Source: Quercus robur (Eukaryota; Streptophyta; Magnoliopsida; Fagales; Fagaceae). Taken from it: a stretch of DNA of 64,000 nt. Made by a program: the position numbers and the translations under genes. How positions within the stretch are numbered: the first letter of the stretch is position 1; each line of letters starts with the position of its first letter. Below, one piece after another: positions 37,039 through 48,529 of this stretch. Under the pieces are notes generated by a model that was not told where the DNA came from, ran no database searches, and saw only the letters and a list, made by a program, of their open reading frames with translations. The DNA lies in the NCBI RefSeq assembly GCF_932294415.1, contig NC_065535.1, forward strand, positions 83,225,862 to 83,289,861, in the 5' to 3' direction.

Positions 37039-38161
37039 ATGCTCTTGAGCTTTGTTTTCCTGATAATAACAATAACAACGACAACAGTTCTTTGTGGAGG
37101 GTTTTGTGCTTCTGAGGCATTGTTTGGATTTTGTTTCTTCTGGATTATTAGTCTTTGCTCATGCCTACCCTTGTCAATTACAGTGGTAAGCTTTTCTGGG
37201 TCTTTGCTATTTTTTCTGTTTTCCTTTTTGATTAAGTGGTGTTTGATTGGTTTTTTTTTTTTTTTTTTTTGGAGGATTTGGGTTCATGGGGTGTTCTTTA
37301 TTTTTGTTTGATTTTAATGGGTATGTCTTGGTTGCCAATTTAATATTGTATTGATCTGCATGCTCATAGTTTGAGGTCCTGAGTATATTTTTGATATGGG
37401 AATCATCACTGATTTGGATTGTCATAATTGGAAATTGAATCACACTATATTTGTTGATTGATTCTATTAGGTGATATGCTTTAAAACCCACTTCATCCTT
37501 GGGGAAGATCTCTCTCTTTTTCTTTTTCTTTTTTTGTAATAAATTTTTCTGGTACACAAAGCCTATGCCTTTTTTTGTTTATGGGAACATCAAGTAGGAG
37601 CCTTTTAGGTTCAGGAAGATTGTTATTTTATAGAAGAAAACTTGGACATTTATGATCTAATTATGCTTAGAATACATGGTAGATTCTTATTGGATTTGAT
37701 TTGCAGAGTGAAGGAAACTTAGATCCTTTCCTTATGGAGTAACATGTTAGAAATCGTTTTTGTGTGAAAATAATAGATTTAGCTAGTTTTAAACAATTTT
37801 CTTTGCCGATTCCAAAATAAAAAAATAAATTTGTGTGGACAATTTTATCTGATATTATTTTTTGTCATTGGGATTTCAGGTGATGATGAATTCTATTCTG
37901 GGGGTTCTTTTTACCCAAATCCTATGGATTTGGGTTGCTTGTTCTCAATTGTTTCCCAAGTGGATGTGTACTGCCCCCCAAGCAAGCGGCCTCGAATTAG
38001 TGCCCCATTCATCTTTGGAAGAAATGAACTTGAGCAGGACAAGAAACCTTCCATTGAAGTTCTTCCTGATGAATGCCTTTTTGAGATCTTCAGACGCCTT
38101 GATGGAGGCAAAGAGAAGAGCTCTTGTGCTTGTGTCTCCAAGCGTTGGCTTATGCTTTTGA
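37039..38161 (+). promoter_or_regulatory. Possible overlapping upstream ORF in the EBF mRNA
   Basis: An ATG at 37039, 122 bases before the main start and out of frame with it, stays open through exon 1 (37039-37185). After splicing to 37880 it runs on to a stop at 38161, about 143 codons. It would overlap the main start and the F-box part of the coding region. Its context (cagATGc) is weak, and so is that of the main start. It matters only if transcription starts upstream of 37039 and no leader intron removes it; the TTTCAG just before it looks like an acceptor. Confidence 0.35.
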
Positions 38162-39789
38162 GTAGCATCCGTAAGGCTGAAATTTGCCATGAGTTTCCGG
38201 TTTCTAATGATGTTGATATGGTCACTGGTGATGAAGATCAAGATCTTGAAAGTGACGGATACCTTTCAAGGTGTTTGGAAGGGAAGAAAGCTACGGACAT
38301 TAGGCTTGCTGCAATTGCAGTTGGAACTAGTAGCCATGGGGGACTAGGAAAGTTATCAATCCGTGGAAGCAACTCTCTTCGTGGAGTCACAAACCTTGGC
38401 CTCTCATCTATTGCCCATGGTTGCCCTTCTCTTAAGGCTCTTACTTTGTGGAATGTTCCTTATATTGGAGATGATGGACTATCTGAGATAGCTAAAGGAT
38501 GCAATTTGTTGGAGAAGCTTGACCTTTGCCAGTGTCCCACAATTTCCAACAAGGCTTTGATTGCAATTGCAGAGAATTGCCCAAATTTAACTTCTTTGAA
38601 TATTGAATCATGCTCAAAGATTGGGAACGGGGGCTTGGAAGCTATTGGAAGGCTTTGCCCCAAGTTACACAGTGTCTCTATCAAAGATTGTCCCCTTATT
38701 AGGGATCATGGAGTATCAAATCTTTTGTCTACAGCTTCTATGTTGTCAAAGGTCAAGCTTCAGAGCGTGAACATCACAGATTTCTCCCTTGCCGTGATTG
38801 GGCACTATGGCAAAGCTATTACAAATCTAGTCCTTAGTGGTCTCCAAAATGTGAGTGAGAAAGGCTTTTGGGTCATGGGTAATGCTCAGGGTCTCCAAAA
38901 ACTGACGTCGTTGACAGTTACTTCTTGTCGTGGGATAACAGATGTGAGTCTTGAAGCCATCGGGAAGGGATGCATCAACCTGAAGCAGATGTGCCTTCGC
39001 AAGTGCTGCTTTGTATCCAACAATGGAATGGTAGCTTTTGCCAAAGCCGCAGGATCATTGGAGTGCCTCCAATTGGAAGAGTGTAACAGGGTCACCCTAT
39101 CGGGGATTGTTGGTGCCCTCTCAAACTGTGGTACAAAGTTGAAGTCTCTTACCCTAGTGAAGTGTATGGGAATCAGGGATATGGCTTTGGGATTTGCTAT
39201 GCCCTCTCCTTGCACGTCTCTTCGATCCTTGTCCATAAGATACTGCCCTGGATTTGGTACTGCTAGCCTGGCTATGGTGGGTAAGTTGTGCCCTCAGATT
39301 CAGCATGTAGACTTGAGTGGACTTTGTGGGATAACTGATGCTGGGCTTCTCCCTCTTCTAGAGAGCTGCGAAGCAGGACTTGTGAAAGTGAATCTCAGTG
39401 GCTGCTTTAATATCACAGATGATGTAATTTTGGCCTTGGCTAGGCTACATGGAGGAACCCTCGAGCTGCTCAACCTCGAGGGATGCAGGAAGATTACTGA
39501 TGCTAGCTTGGTGGCAATCGCAGACAATTGCTTGTTACTCAACGATCTAGATGTGTCAAAGTGTGCAATCACCGACTCTGGTGTTGCAGTGCTTTCTTGT
39601 GCAGAGCAGCTCAGTCTGCAGGTCCTTTCATTGTCAGGTTGCTCTAAAGTATCAAACAAGAGCATACCTTTCCTGGAAAAATTGGGTAAGACGCTGGTGG
39701 GATTAAATGTCCAACACTGCAATTCAATCAGCAGTAGTACAGTTGAGCTGCTCCTAGACTCTTTGTGGAAATGCGATATTCTCTCCTAA
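37161..39789 (+). CDS. EBF1: EIN3-binding F-box protein (EBF1/EBF2 type)
   Basis: Exons 37161-37185 (MPTLVNYS plus one base) and 37880-39789, junction G|GTAAGC...TTTCAG|GT, give 644 residues, close to Arabidopsis EBF1. The F-box is near residues 60-105 (SIEVLPDECLFEIFRRLDGG...CACVSKRWLMLLSSI). About 18 leucine-rich repeats follow from about 145, starting with GKKATDIRLAAIAVGTSS and GGLGKLSIRGSN, and it ends in the family's KCDILS. EBF proteins are SCF ubiquitin-ligase receptors in the nucleus that target EIN3/EIL1 and so damp ethylene responses. The start is chosen because MPTLVNYSGDDEFYSGG is the N-terminus I recall for tree EBFs; the frame's longer opening at 37831 reads intron. EBF1 and EBF2 cannot be told apart with certainty. 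Confidence 0.93.
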
Positions 39790-40600
39790 TCGGGGATGGA
39801 ACCTTACACTTTTGCTGGATCAAGAGGCGGATATAGCGGTGTTGAATCAGATTAGGAAATCCAAAACTCTAGTATGACCTCAAAATATAGTAGATGCATA
39901 AAGCTCTTAAGTCAACTCACATGGTTGGTAGTTTCAGCATACCTTTTCGGCCCATCCTCAGTGGGGGTGCCTATGGCTCAGTGGCTTGGTTGTTTTCCGG
40001 GGGACTCTGGCAGATCACTTATCCAACCTTTTTTGCAGGCTTTCCCAATATAGGAAAGCTTGTTCAACTATTTTGCTCCCCATTAATGGGAGGCTGCTTA
40101 CTTTATTGCCATGGTTCCCTGAAAATACAGTTACCAAGTCCTGGTTTGAGGTTCCCACTTGCTCCTGGTTTTGTTTGCTGGATGTTCATACCCCCCAGTG
40201 TTTTAGCTTGGTTACAGGTTTTCGATAGTGTTAAGCTTTCTTTATTTCCAGTCTCACAAAGTCTGTTGTCAGATTCAGTCCTAGTTTTTAGTGTCTAATA
40301 AGGTTCCTGAAGTTGTTTGGGATCCTTGTTTTCTACATTCACAAGTGTGGTTGCTTTGTGCAGTTCTAAGCGATGGTTTCCTTGGATATATTGGTTGTAG
40401 CATGCAGTGGTGGTGGCAGATACTTCATCGTGTTTGCCATGACAACCTTGTTGGTTGTTGTTGTTATTGCTGTCTTTAGCTTTTGCAGGTTTCTCTTGTT
40501 TATGGATTGTACACTGCAACTACTTTGTTGTTTAGTAATGAAATGGGGTCTTTTTTGTTATGTATTTCTCTTGTTGGGGATGGAATCTTGTATGTTTCAT
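39790..40600 (+). other. Long 3'UTR region of the EBF-like gene
   Basis: The stretch after the stop is T/G-rich with several U tracts (for example GGTTTTCTTT, TTGTTGTTGTTATTG and GGTCTTTTTTGTT). In Arabidopsis, EBF1 and EBF2 3'UTRs carry poly-U motifs through which EIN2 represses translation. Such use here is inference. The end of the transcript is not marked clearly. Confidence 0.4.
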
Positions 40601-40986
40601 GGTTATGTGATCTCTCTCTCTCTCCACCTGGACCTTCCTTTACCTCTTTCTTTTTCTAACAGTCTCAGAAATTGCTTCCTCATCCCTTAGAAACCCTTGG
40701 GAAAATTAGATTTTAATCCGATAAATTTGTCTTACAAGCCAAACCTTACAGTATTAAAATAACAAATAAAACCCTCAAGATTCATACAAATGTAACAAAT
40801 TAACCTTGTTAACACCGTTAGGATCTCTTGATCTGAGGTTTAATTCGTTATGAACCTCAAATTTAATTTAATTCTTTTGAAACTATATAATTTAATATAT
40901 TACATTCTAAAACTATAGGGTTTAAAATGGTTTTTTCCTTTTTCTTTTTTGGGCGTACTAAAAGAGGTTTGAGCCGACTCATCCAC

Positions 40987-41005
<19 letters not shown>

Positions 41006-41019
<14 letters not shown>

Positions 41020-41100
41020 CTTGAGCCTTAATGCAATGATTAATGTTTTTCACCAAAAATAATAAGTTGCACATTCAAGTTTGAGAGTTAATTTCTCTAT
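41006..41100 (+). mobile_element. Probable SINE
   Basis: AAGCTTGAGCCTTAATGCAATG, then AAGTTGCACATTCAAGTTTG (worn B-box), then CTCTATTAAAAAAA. The order fits a tRNA-derived SINE with an A-rich end. No sure target duplication; a long A run (about 40987-41010) directly precedes it. Confidence 0.4.
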
Positions 41101-41423
41101 TAAAAAAATAATTATGTAAATAATCTTTTTTCGGACCTCACCAAATTGGGAGCTTTATCTCGTATGTACAATTTTTATTCATTTATGTTAGATCTTAGAT
41201 TGGCAGATTCTATGACCTAGTAATATCTTATCTGAGTATGTAATATGTGTCAAAAGTATAAATTTAAAAGACCCAAGATGTAGCTCAAAAGAAAATAATT
41301 ACTCAATGCCTCGATAGCCGCTTGATTGTTGATTGATTGATAGAAAGAAGGGCTTCAACTAAACTTTGATTAAAACTCAATCGATCAAAAATTGTGAAAT
41401 CAAAATCTAACACATTTTAATTA

Positions 41424-41764
41424 GGAAAAATTACAACTTACCCACTTGTGGTTTGAAATTTGACATTTTATCCACTTGAGATTAGCTTAGTTAAAATTTC
41501 ATAACCCACTTCTGTTAAAAATAGAGTTAAATGTGTAATTTTGCTCCACTTTTATATCTCTCTTTCAAAGGCACAAAAAATATAAAAATACTAGATCAAA
41601 TAAAATAAAAAATAATCCAACAGAACACTTGCATCATGGGATTTCAAATCATAGGTAGGTAATTTAAATTTCAGTCAAACCTCAGGTGGATAAAGTGTCA
41701 AATTTTAAACTAAAGATATATAACTTAAATTTCAACCAAACCACATGTAAGTTGTAATTTGCCC
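41424..41764. mobile_element. Mutator-type MITE with 9-bp duplication
   Basis: TTTTAATTA flanks both ends exactly (41415-41423, 41765-41773). The terminal arms share AAATTACAACTTAC and GACA.TTTATCCAC in inverted order, with one arm carrying a short extra segment. No coding content. Confidence 0.8.
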
Positions 41765-41814
41765 TTTTAATTAAGTTCATTATTTCCTAGGTTTTCGTGT
41801 CCACCAAACATATA

Positions 41815-41954
41815 GGGCCCGTTTGGTAACTAAGTTTGAGTAAAGTATTTTGTGTGTTTTTGATATACGTGTAAGTAAAAAAATGTGATGAAATATGTGT
41901 AAGTGTGTTTGAAATGTGAAAAATGTGTGTTGAATAGGGTTACCAAACAGGCTC
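41815..41954. mobile_element. Small MITE, GGGCCCGTTTGG type
   Basis: GGGCCCGTTTGGTAAC and its inverted partner GTTACCAAACAGGCTC bound a 140-bp AT/GT-rich core. The flanks are ATA on both sides. GGSC.GTTTGG ends with 3-bp duplications fit Tourist/PIF-Harbinger MITEs. Confidence 0.65.
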
Positions 41955-41995
41955 ATAAAAGCCTCATTGTAGGCATAATTACTTAGGGAAAAATA

Positions 41996-42103
41996 CACCC
42001 TATTTACGCGTGTATATTTCCTCACACTCACAGCTAGTGGGACCCACCAGTTGTGGGACTCACACAGCTACGAGTGGGAGGAAATATACACCCGTAATAG
42101 GGT
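41996..42103. mobile_element. Short fold-back MITE
   Basis: ACCCTATTTACGCGTGTATA and its inverted partner TATACACCCGTAATAGGGT bound a 108-bp unit. The arms continue through TTTCCTC and GAGGAAA. No target duplication settled. Confidence 0.65.
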
Positions 42104-42109
42104 AGACTT

Positions 42110-43258
42110 CCTCATTACTTAGAGATTTTAGAGAGGCTGCTGTTATGTACTAAAGAGAGAGAAAACCTAAACCTAGTTTTGACGAACATGTAAGTTCAAA
42201 AGTTCAAATTCACAACAGTGTTTTTGTTCTGGTGATCAAGTGTTGAAGACACAAAATCCTAGTACGTTGCTACGAATCACGAATCTTCAAAGTTATCCTT
42301 GTGAGTTACTCATATGGTTTGATCATGGTCACAAACAAGGTTTGTGAAAGAAGAAATTCATATAGAAAGTTCAAAGGTCTGAAGCTAGTGTGAGGTCATG
42401 TAGTAAGTTCATCTATTGATTATAATCTAAGGTTATGGGTATGAACTACATAATATAACTTTTCTTCGTTAGAGTGGATTTCTTTATTGGGGTAGAAGGT
42501 CTTTCATAGTGGTTTTTCTTTGAAGTGTTTTTAGTCAGTTTTCTACTTTGTGATCAAATCTGGTGTTCTATGTTGATTGTATACTCACATGTGGTTGTGA
42601 ATAATTAATTAGAACTATAATCATGAAATTCATTTAATCATGAAATTATTAATTATTCTGCATAATTAACAAAAGGGTCTAAATTAAAACTTTCAATTTA
42701 GTACCAGTTGTCGGGCTGCCTTACTCATCCCTAACACGTTTTGGCAACTTGGTTGATGACATTAGCATTTTGCTCCTTTTAATGTTTGGAAATTGCACTC
42801 TTAAACCTGATTTAATAATCTTAGGAAGGTAAGCTCTTATACCACCCTTAAACTTGGTGTATTGGATGTTAGAGCGTCCAACTAATCATGCACAATGAGC
42901 ACCGCAATCTGTTATCAAGTATTTCAAGTATCAATACCTTTGTCTTTCTATAATTCTATCTAAGATAAATCAAAAGTTAACAAATAATCCGCCAAAAGCC
43001 TTATAATTCAACTGATTCGCACCTCTTATTATTTACAACAAAAACCTCCAGGCTTCAAATCTCTCTCCATGTTCTAACTATCAAGTAAATAAAATATATA
43101 TATGTATATATATATATATATATATAAAAGCAATAACAGATGACCCCAGTCCTTCTCTCCTCCACCCAAACAAGTAGAAGAGAAATGAAAACAGGTCCAT
43201 AAACTTTACAAACAAAAGCCCACTTGGGCTAAGAGAAATTTAAGAAATTTACATGTTT
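42110..43258. other. Spacer without a recognisable gene
   Basis: A TA microsatellite lies at about 43097-43126. The stretch 42120-42720 has the feel of a worn LTR tail but no ends could be found. No coding region supported. Confidence 0.4.
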
Positions 43259-43266
43259 ATGGCAAC

Positions 43267-43672
43267 CTATGTAGCACGGGTGCGTTTCGGGATTCGGGTG
43301 CGGGTGCGGGTGCGGGTGCGGGACTCGGCAATTTTTGAAAAAGGTGGGTGCGGGTGCGGCGGGACTCGGCGATTAAAAAATTATTAAAAATATTTTTATT
43401 TATATTTTTAATATATTGCTAAGCATACTTTTTTACATTATACAAATATATACCAAATTTAAGAGCAATAGACAATAGTAGATAATAACTAAAACATGAT
43501 GTTCATAAATTAAACACAACCCACAAGATTGAAACTAAAACATTCATGATGTTCGGAAATTAGAATACAACTTGCAAATTTGAAACTAAAACAAAATAAA
43601 AGATCATCAACAAGACAATCAAATACTAGCATCATCATCAACATCAACATCAACATTAAACGGTGCGTTCTG

Positions 43673-43707
<35 letters not shown>

Positions 43708-43998
43708 CGGCCGTTTCGGCCGTTTCGGCCTGAATCGGCCGTTTCGGCCGATATCGGCCGATATCCGCCGATATCGGCCGATATCCGCCGATACGGCCCG
43801 ATTCGGCCCGAATCGGCCCGAGTCGGAGCCGCATCGGCGCGAGTCGGCGCGAGTCGGCTTCGATCTCGAGTCTGCCACGTGGCAGGACTCGGTCGGACGC
43901 GGCCGGACGCGCGGGCAACGGCGTCCCTCGCGCGTCGCCGCGTCCGGCCGCGTCCGACGCGGGTGCGGCACCTCCGGTGCCGCGTCCGTGCTTCATAG
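43267..43998. mobile_element. CpG-rich hAT-type non-autonomous element (732 bp)
   Basis: The ends CTATGTAGCAC and (reverse complement) CTATGAAGCAC are flanked by ATGGCAAC exactly on both sides (43259-43266, 43999-44006), the 8-bp duplication of hAT. The left part repeats GCGGGTGCGGGT. The right part repeats GGCCGTTTC and CGGCCGATAT words and is extremely CpG-rich for this region. The centre is AT-rich. Open frames through the right part on both strands come from the repeats and encode no known protein. Confidence 0.8.
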
Positions 43999-44009
43999 AT
44001 GGCAACCAA

Positions 44010-45350
44010 AAAAATCGTCTAATAAAAGATAGGTTGATATCATTTATTATATCCGAATAGACCACAGGCACAGACACAGGTACATAAAGAAAATTTCCTT
44101 TTGAAGGTATCAACATTCAACAACTTGTCTAGCATATTAATAGGTGTGCTCTAGTATGTCGGGAGGGTGATTTGGCCTGCTAGAGATAGGCCTCATAATA
44201 ATATAAATGGCCAAAGCAACCATGTGCTTCTTCTGCATTCTGGGATGTTGAGCAGATGCAGAACGAGGTCCTTTGATTTGCTTCTCTGCACCAGAAGTAC
44301 CCCCTCCGTAAATATTGTTCTTCTTTCTTTATTTCTTTATTCTTGGACAGTAACTTTGTTACAGTTCACGTAGCTTAAGTTGTTCAATTAAAATCAACAA
44401 TGTAATTCTAATGCCTATATTGCTATGCAATAAAAGTAACATTATCTTTCAAGATAACAAGTATGTGGTTTGGATAGAAATTGATACACTCATTTTTTTT
44501 AATTAAAATTATGAATTGAAGACACGATTTCAGTTGAATTATAATCGTGAATGTGTAACAAAGTGTGTGTTAACAAACACTATCCATATAGTTTATATGA
44601 TTAAATTCAGTTTCAGAAAATGTATCGCACATAAGCAATTGAACCTGAATTTCATCATTTTTTTTAAACTAACTTAAGAAAAGAGTGTATAATTATGTTC
44701 ATTAATTATAATCTCAATCCATGTCAAGTGAAGACTAATCTTGCCAAGGTCTTTTTTATATGGTTTTTATTTTCCTCGGCTTCAGCTTTTTCATCAGTCT
44801 AATTCGTTAATTGTTTGAGTGAAAATTTTCTTCACATTGATGCAATATTTAGAACCTGGATGAGGTGTAAAGAATTGATGAAGCAAGAGAAATATAAGAA
44901 GCCAAACCAAAGTCAAAGTGAGAGGTTAAAATGTGAATTTTTATTTGAGAGCGGAATATTTCCACATCATCTTTTCCATTATTATACATTTATGCACTAT
45001 ATTATTGGCATAACATACACCTTAAAAACATGGGAAATATTAAACTAGAAATTTCTTATTATATAGTACTAGGACTAGGAGAGTTTGGATGATAGCTTAT
45101 CTAGGTGTTTAGTCTCTTTAGAGTATTCCTTTAAATTTGTCAGTCTGTTTCAATGGAAAGCCACCAATAGAAAATACTTTAAAGAAAACGATTTGTCTTT
45201 TATTGTTTACTAGGCAGAGATCTTGAGAATAATATTCTAGATTTTTGGTACTGAAAATATTTATACGAAGAATAAAGAAGAATACAGAAGAGCAAAAAAA
45301 GAATAAAGAAGAATCCATAAATAGTTGGTGGATTATAGTGGTTATAATAG
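44010..45350. other. AT-rich spacer without a recognisable gene
   Basis: No gene, RNA or bounded repeat could be supported here. Confidence 0.45.
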
Positions 45351-45356
45351 TAAGAG

Positions 45357-46344
45357 TTTTTTTTTTTTTTTTTAATACGATATAATTTCAATCATGATGT
45401 CCACTACATAATGATTACTGTAGGGAGTGGAACAGCTACCACTCAGGCCTTAGGCCCAAGAAGTAATTGGGCCATGAGAAAAGAATTGGGTCAAGCCTAT
45501 GTATTGAAAGGAATGCTCAATAGGTAATAAACCATGAAAGGAAGAAAGCTAGGTCATCCCAAGTACTACAGAAAAGATGAGTGACATAGGAAATCAGTTC
45601 TCATGGAAAAGGTAAGGTGCCAACTTACCCGAGGTATGGTATACAAATAATCCATGTGTGATTTTTAAGAGATTTCTGGAACAACGGTAAACTTCCGGAA
45701 CATGCAAGAAGGTTGAATGTCTTTGCCTCTGCATTAATGATGCGGTTCTTACCTAACCTCTGTCGCATTAAATATAAGTAAGACAGCCTGAACAATACAA
45801 GCTACTCCCAAAAGTCAAAGTTCCAAGATAAGGGTAGGGAGGAATCCAATAAAGTTAAAGAAAATATCCTTGAGGCTCTGTCAGGCAACATGACAGCTAT
45901 AGTGATAAGAGCAAGGATTAAAGCTATAAAAGGGAGAGGAGAGGCAAAAGATGGGGGGTCTAAAAAGGAGGATAAAGGGAACATTTTGAAGAAAAAACAA
46001 GCAGAGAAAGAAAGTAACAGTAACACTGCGGGAACGTGAGAGTTATCTATTGTAATATCTAGGTTGAAACTATAATATATGAGATGAAAGAAATCAATTG
46101 CTTAAGTTTCCCATTGTGGAGTGTTTATCCCTTGTTGTTTATTTATACGTTGGTTGTTGGAATAATTAAACTATGAATCCGTGAAGAACTCCACGGGGAG
46201 CCAATTTTTGCGGCCCTACAATTACATTTTATCGTCAGCCTAAAATACGAATTGGTTTTAGTGTAGGTGAGATTCGAACCCTAGATCTCTTATTTAACTA
46301 TAAGAAAATTTATCAATTGAGTTAATTGAAATTTGAAACTCACA
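45357..46344 (-). mobile_element. SINE split by a solo LTR
   Basis: On the minus strand, 46344-46226 reads an A-box region (AATTAACTCAATTGATAAA) and a B-box (GGGTTCGAATCTCACC). The 3' part continues on the other side of the LTR at 45418-45374 and ends in poly(A), the T run at 45357-45373. Flanks TTATAATAGTAAGAG and TTATAGTATTAGAG look like an aged duplication. So the SINE is older than the LTR. Confidence 0.6.
45419..46220. mobile_element. Solo LTR (family 1 relative) inside a SINE
   Basis: 802 bp, opens TGTAGGGAGTGG, closes GCGGCCCTACA, and is flanked by ATTAC on both sides (45414-45418, 46221-46225). It shares the GGCCCAAG opening, the paired CATTAATG/GCATTAAAT stretch and the TATAAAAGGGAG promoter-like stretch with the other family-1 LTRs but is clearly diverged. 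No interior. Confidence 0.8.
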
Positions 46345-46349
46345 TTATA

Positions 46350-46535
46350 GTATTAGAGGAGGGAAAAATAACAAGAGGTGGTGGAAGGGGGAGGGTGGTG
46401 AAAAAGAAGGTAGTGATGATAGCGCAACAGAGTGGAAATGAGAAGATGATGGTGGTAGCATGGAGGTAGTGATAAAAATAAAGCTAGACCAAGGACCCCT
46501 ACCCACTCTCTCCCCACCCCCCCCCCCCCCCAAAA
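46350..46535. repeat. Purine-rich block with GGTGGTAGCATGGAGG words
   Basis: G/A-rich repeat-like sequence ending beside a C run (about 46517-46531). The same GGTGGTAGCATG words recur at 47420-47712 and 51085-51150, so the three may be parts of one repeat family. Confidence 0.45.
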
Positions 46536-46559
46536 AAAACCCCTTTTTATTTTATTTTT

Positions 46560-47399
46560 TGAATTTAGACGCAAAATAGTTATACTTAAAAATTCCTCAA
46601 AGTTTTAAAAATGGCCCCAAAGACTCCTACAAAAATGTGGGCATCTTATTCCAATGATTGAACATTGTGACACCCAGTGTGTCTGTGCAGTGTGTGCGTG
46701 TTGTTTTTGACTTTTTGTGAACATAAAACCATGTTTGTTAATTATTTCAAATTTTAATTCAAATGATTGTATTGTTTAGTTGTTTTGTTTGGTTATTTGT
46801 TGATTAGGACCCAAAGTTAAAATTTGGCTTAAAAAAAAAAAAAAAAAAAAAAAAAACTTGGCAACACTATCAGTTTTTTAGTTCAGAAAAAAAACTGAAA
46901 TAAATATTAATTTTATCTGACTTGTAAATTACATGAAAGGTAGTTTATAATATTTGATTTTTACAACAAAAAAAAAAAATACAAATAGTTCAATAATGAT
47001 TATTTTGTTTATTTTCTTGTATGGACTAGTCTAAGGCAATTATTTAGAGTGTTGTTATAGCTACTATAATTTCACTACATATGCATTACAAACTGATTTA
47101 TCAATTTTTAAAGCACAGATCAAAAAGCAATTAAAAATTTTATTTATTACATTATAAATATGGTATCACTCACACTTATTGTCACATAAGTTTTTTTTTT
47201 TTTTTTGAGAAATATTGTCACATAAGTTTGTAAACATATTGTAGTAGAATTGGTAGTAGTTTTAGTATTTTCAATTTATTTATTATTAGTAGTGCATCAA
47301 TTTATAAGCTTTTAGTACAATCAGTAACAGCTTTGGTAGTTTCTTTATTGATAATTTTATATTAAATTGATGCTAGTTTACATTTTTTTTTTTTAAGTT
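46560..47399. other. AT-rich spacer
   Basis: A run of about 27 A lies at 46829-46856. Apart from the tail-only scar at 47191 nothing was recognised. Confidence 0.5.
47191..47212 (-). mobile_element. Tail-only retroposition scar 4
   Basis: Sixteen T plus GAGAAA (minus strand TTTCTC then A16) lies between perfect copies of TATTGTCACATAAG (47177-47190, 47213-47226). TTTCTCAAAA is also the very end of the truncated LINE at 7229, which suggests that LINE family as the source. Confidence 0.78.
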
Positions 47400-47607
47400 T
47401 GTTTATACACCCTTCCAAAATTTTGGTTTTTGCATGGAGGAATGAGATAAAGGAGGGGAGGGAGGTGGTGGCAACATGAGGGAGGAGTGGGAGGTGATGG
47501 TTTCAACATGGAATGAGGAGGAAAGTGGTGCCGATAGAGTGATAGTGACCACATAGGAGGGAGGGGAGAAGGACAAAGGGTGGGAGGTGGTAGTGGATTT
47601 TTGAATA

Positions 47608-48283
47608 GATAAATGAGGGGAGAGAGAGAAAGGGAGAGATGATATTGGTAGCATGAGGGAAATACTATAAGGGTGGTAGTTTTAACAATGTAGAGGTGGA
47701 GGAAAAGGATGTTGTAGACACCCCATTTTACAACTTGCATTTAACCAATATTAAGTGCAAAACAGTAATGTTGTACCAAGGGCATGATCGTAATTTCAAT
47801 AGTTAGATCTTCAGGTTTGTGAAAAAAAAAAAAAAAAAAAAAAATCTTGATGCTCTAACGATCATAATGATAAATGAGGGGAGAGAGAGAGAGAGAGGGA
47901 GAGATGATATTGGTAGCATGAGGGAAATACCATAAGGGTGGTAGTTTTAACAATGTAGAGGTGGAGGAAAAGGATGTTCTAGATGGAAAATTATTGTGTA
48001 TTCCCGGAGTACCATAAATATATACTATCTCCTCTCACATGAATAATATGTCTCATTAATTAAATTCATGGTAGGACCCACCATTTATGTGAGAGGGGGG
48101 AGTACATTTATGGTACTTCGAGAGTACCTAATAATTTTCCGTTGTAAACACCTCATTTTACAACTTGCATTTAACCAATATTAAGGGCAAAACAATAATG
48201 TTGCACCAAGGACATGATCGTAATTTCAACAATTAGATCTTCAGATTTGTGATACAAAACAAATCTTGATACTCTAACAATCA
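47608..48283. repeat. Tandem duplication across the left edge of a large LTR
   Basis: Copy 1 (47608-47868, 261 bp) includes purine-rich flank plus the first 156 bases of the LTR (TGTAGACACCCC...). Copy 2 (from 47869) repeats the same flank and LTR start and then continues into the full LTR. Copy 2 alone carries a later MITE (47985-48140). Order: LTR insertion, duplication, MITE. Confidence 0.75.
47985..48140. mobile_element. MITE inside the duplicated LTR start
   Basis: GGAAAATTATTGTGTA and its inverted partner ...TACCTAATAATTTTCC bound 156 bp. The flanks GTTCTAGAT and GTTGTAAAC are an aged 9-bp duplication; copy 1 of the tandem repeat shows the empty-site sequence GTTGTAGAC. Confidence 0.7.
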
Positions 48284-48529
48284 CAATGGTTTGTCATGGG
48301 TTTTGATCGGACCACTTGATCAAAAGTTATCGTACAAACAATTTTCAATGATCGTGACTCACCTACACAATTGGCACAATCACATTCTATTTTAAACACT
48401 TAATTTTGATTGGTTCCAACAAGAATTAATTTAAAATTAATTAAGCGTGAATTTTAATTGGATTTCATTTTTTTTAATAAAAAATGTTTTCCTTTATGGC
48501 ATCTTATCTGCTCTTTTGAAAAACAATTT

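Noticed and set aside
38886-39722. Minus-strand frames of 116 and 140 residues
   Set aside because: Antisense shadows of the EBF leucine-rich-repeat exon.
39894-40690. Open frames of 134 and 105 residues after the EBF stop codon
   Set aside because: They fall in the probable 3'UTR and have no family resemblance; hydrophobic content reflects T-richness.
43510-44116. Several overlapping open frames up to 165 residues in the CpG-rich element
   Set aside because: All come from the repeated CGGCCGATAT words read in different frames; the element has perfect hAT-type borders and no known domain.
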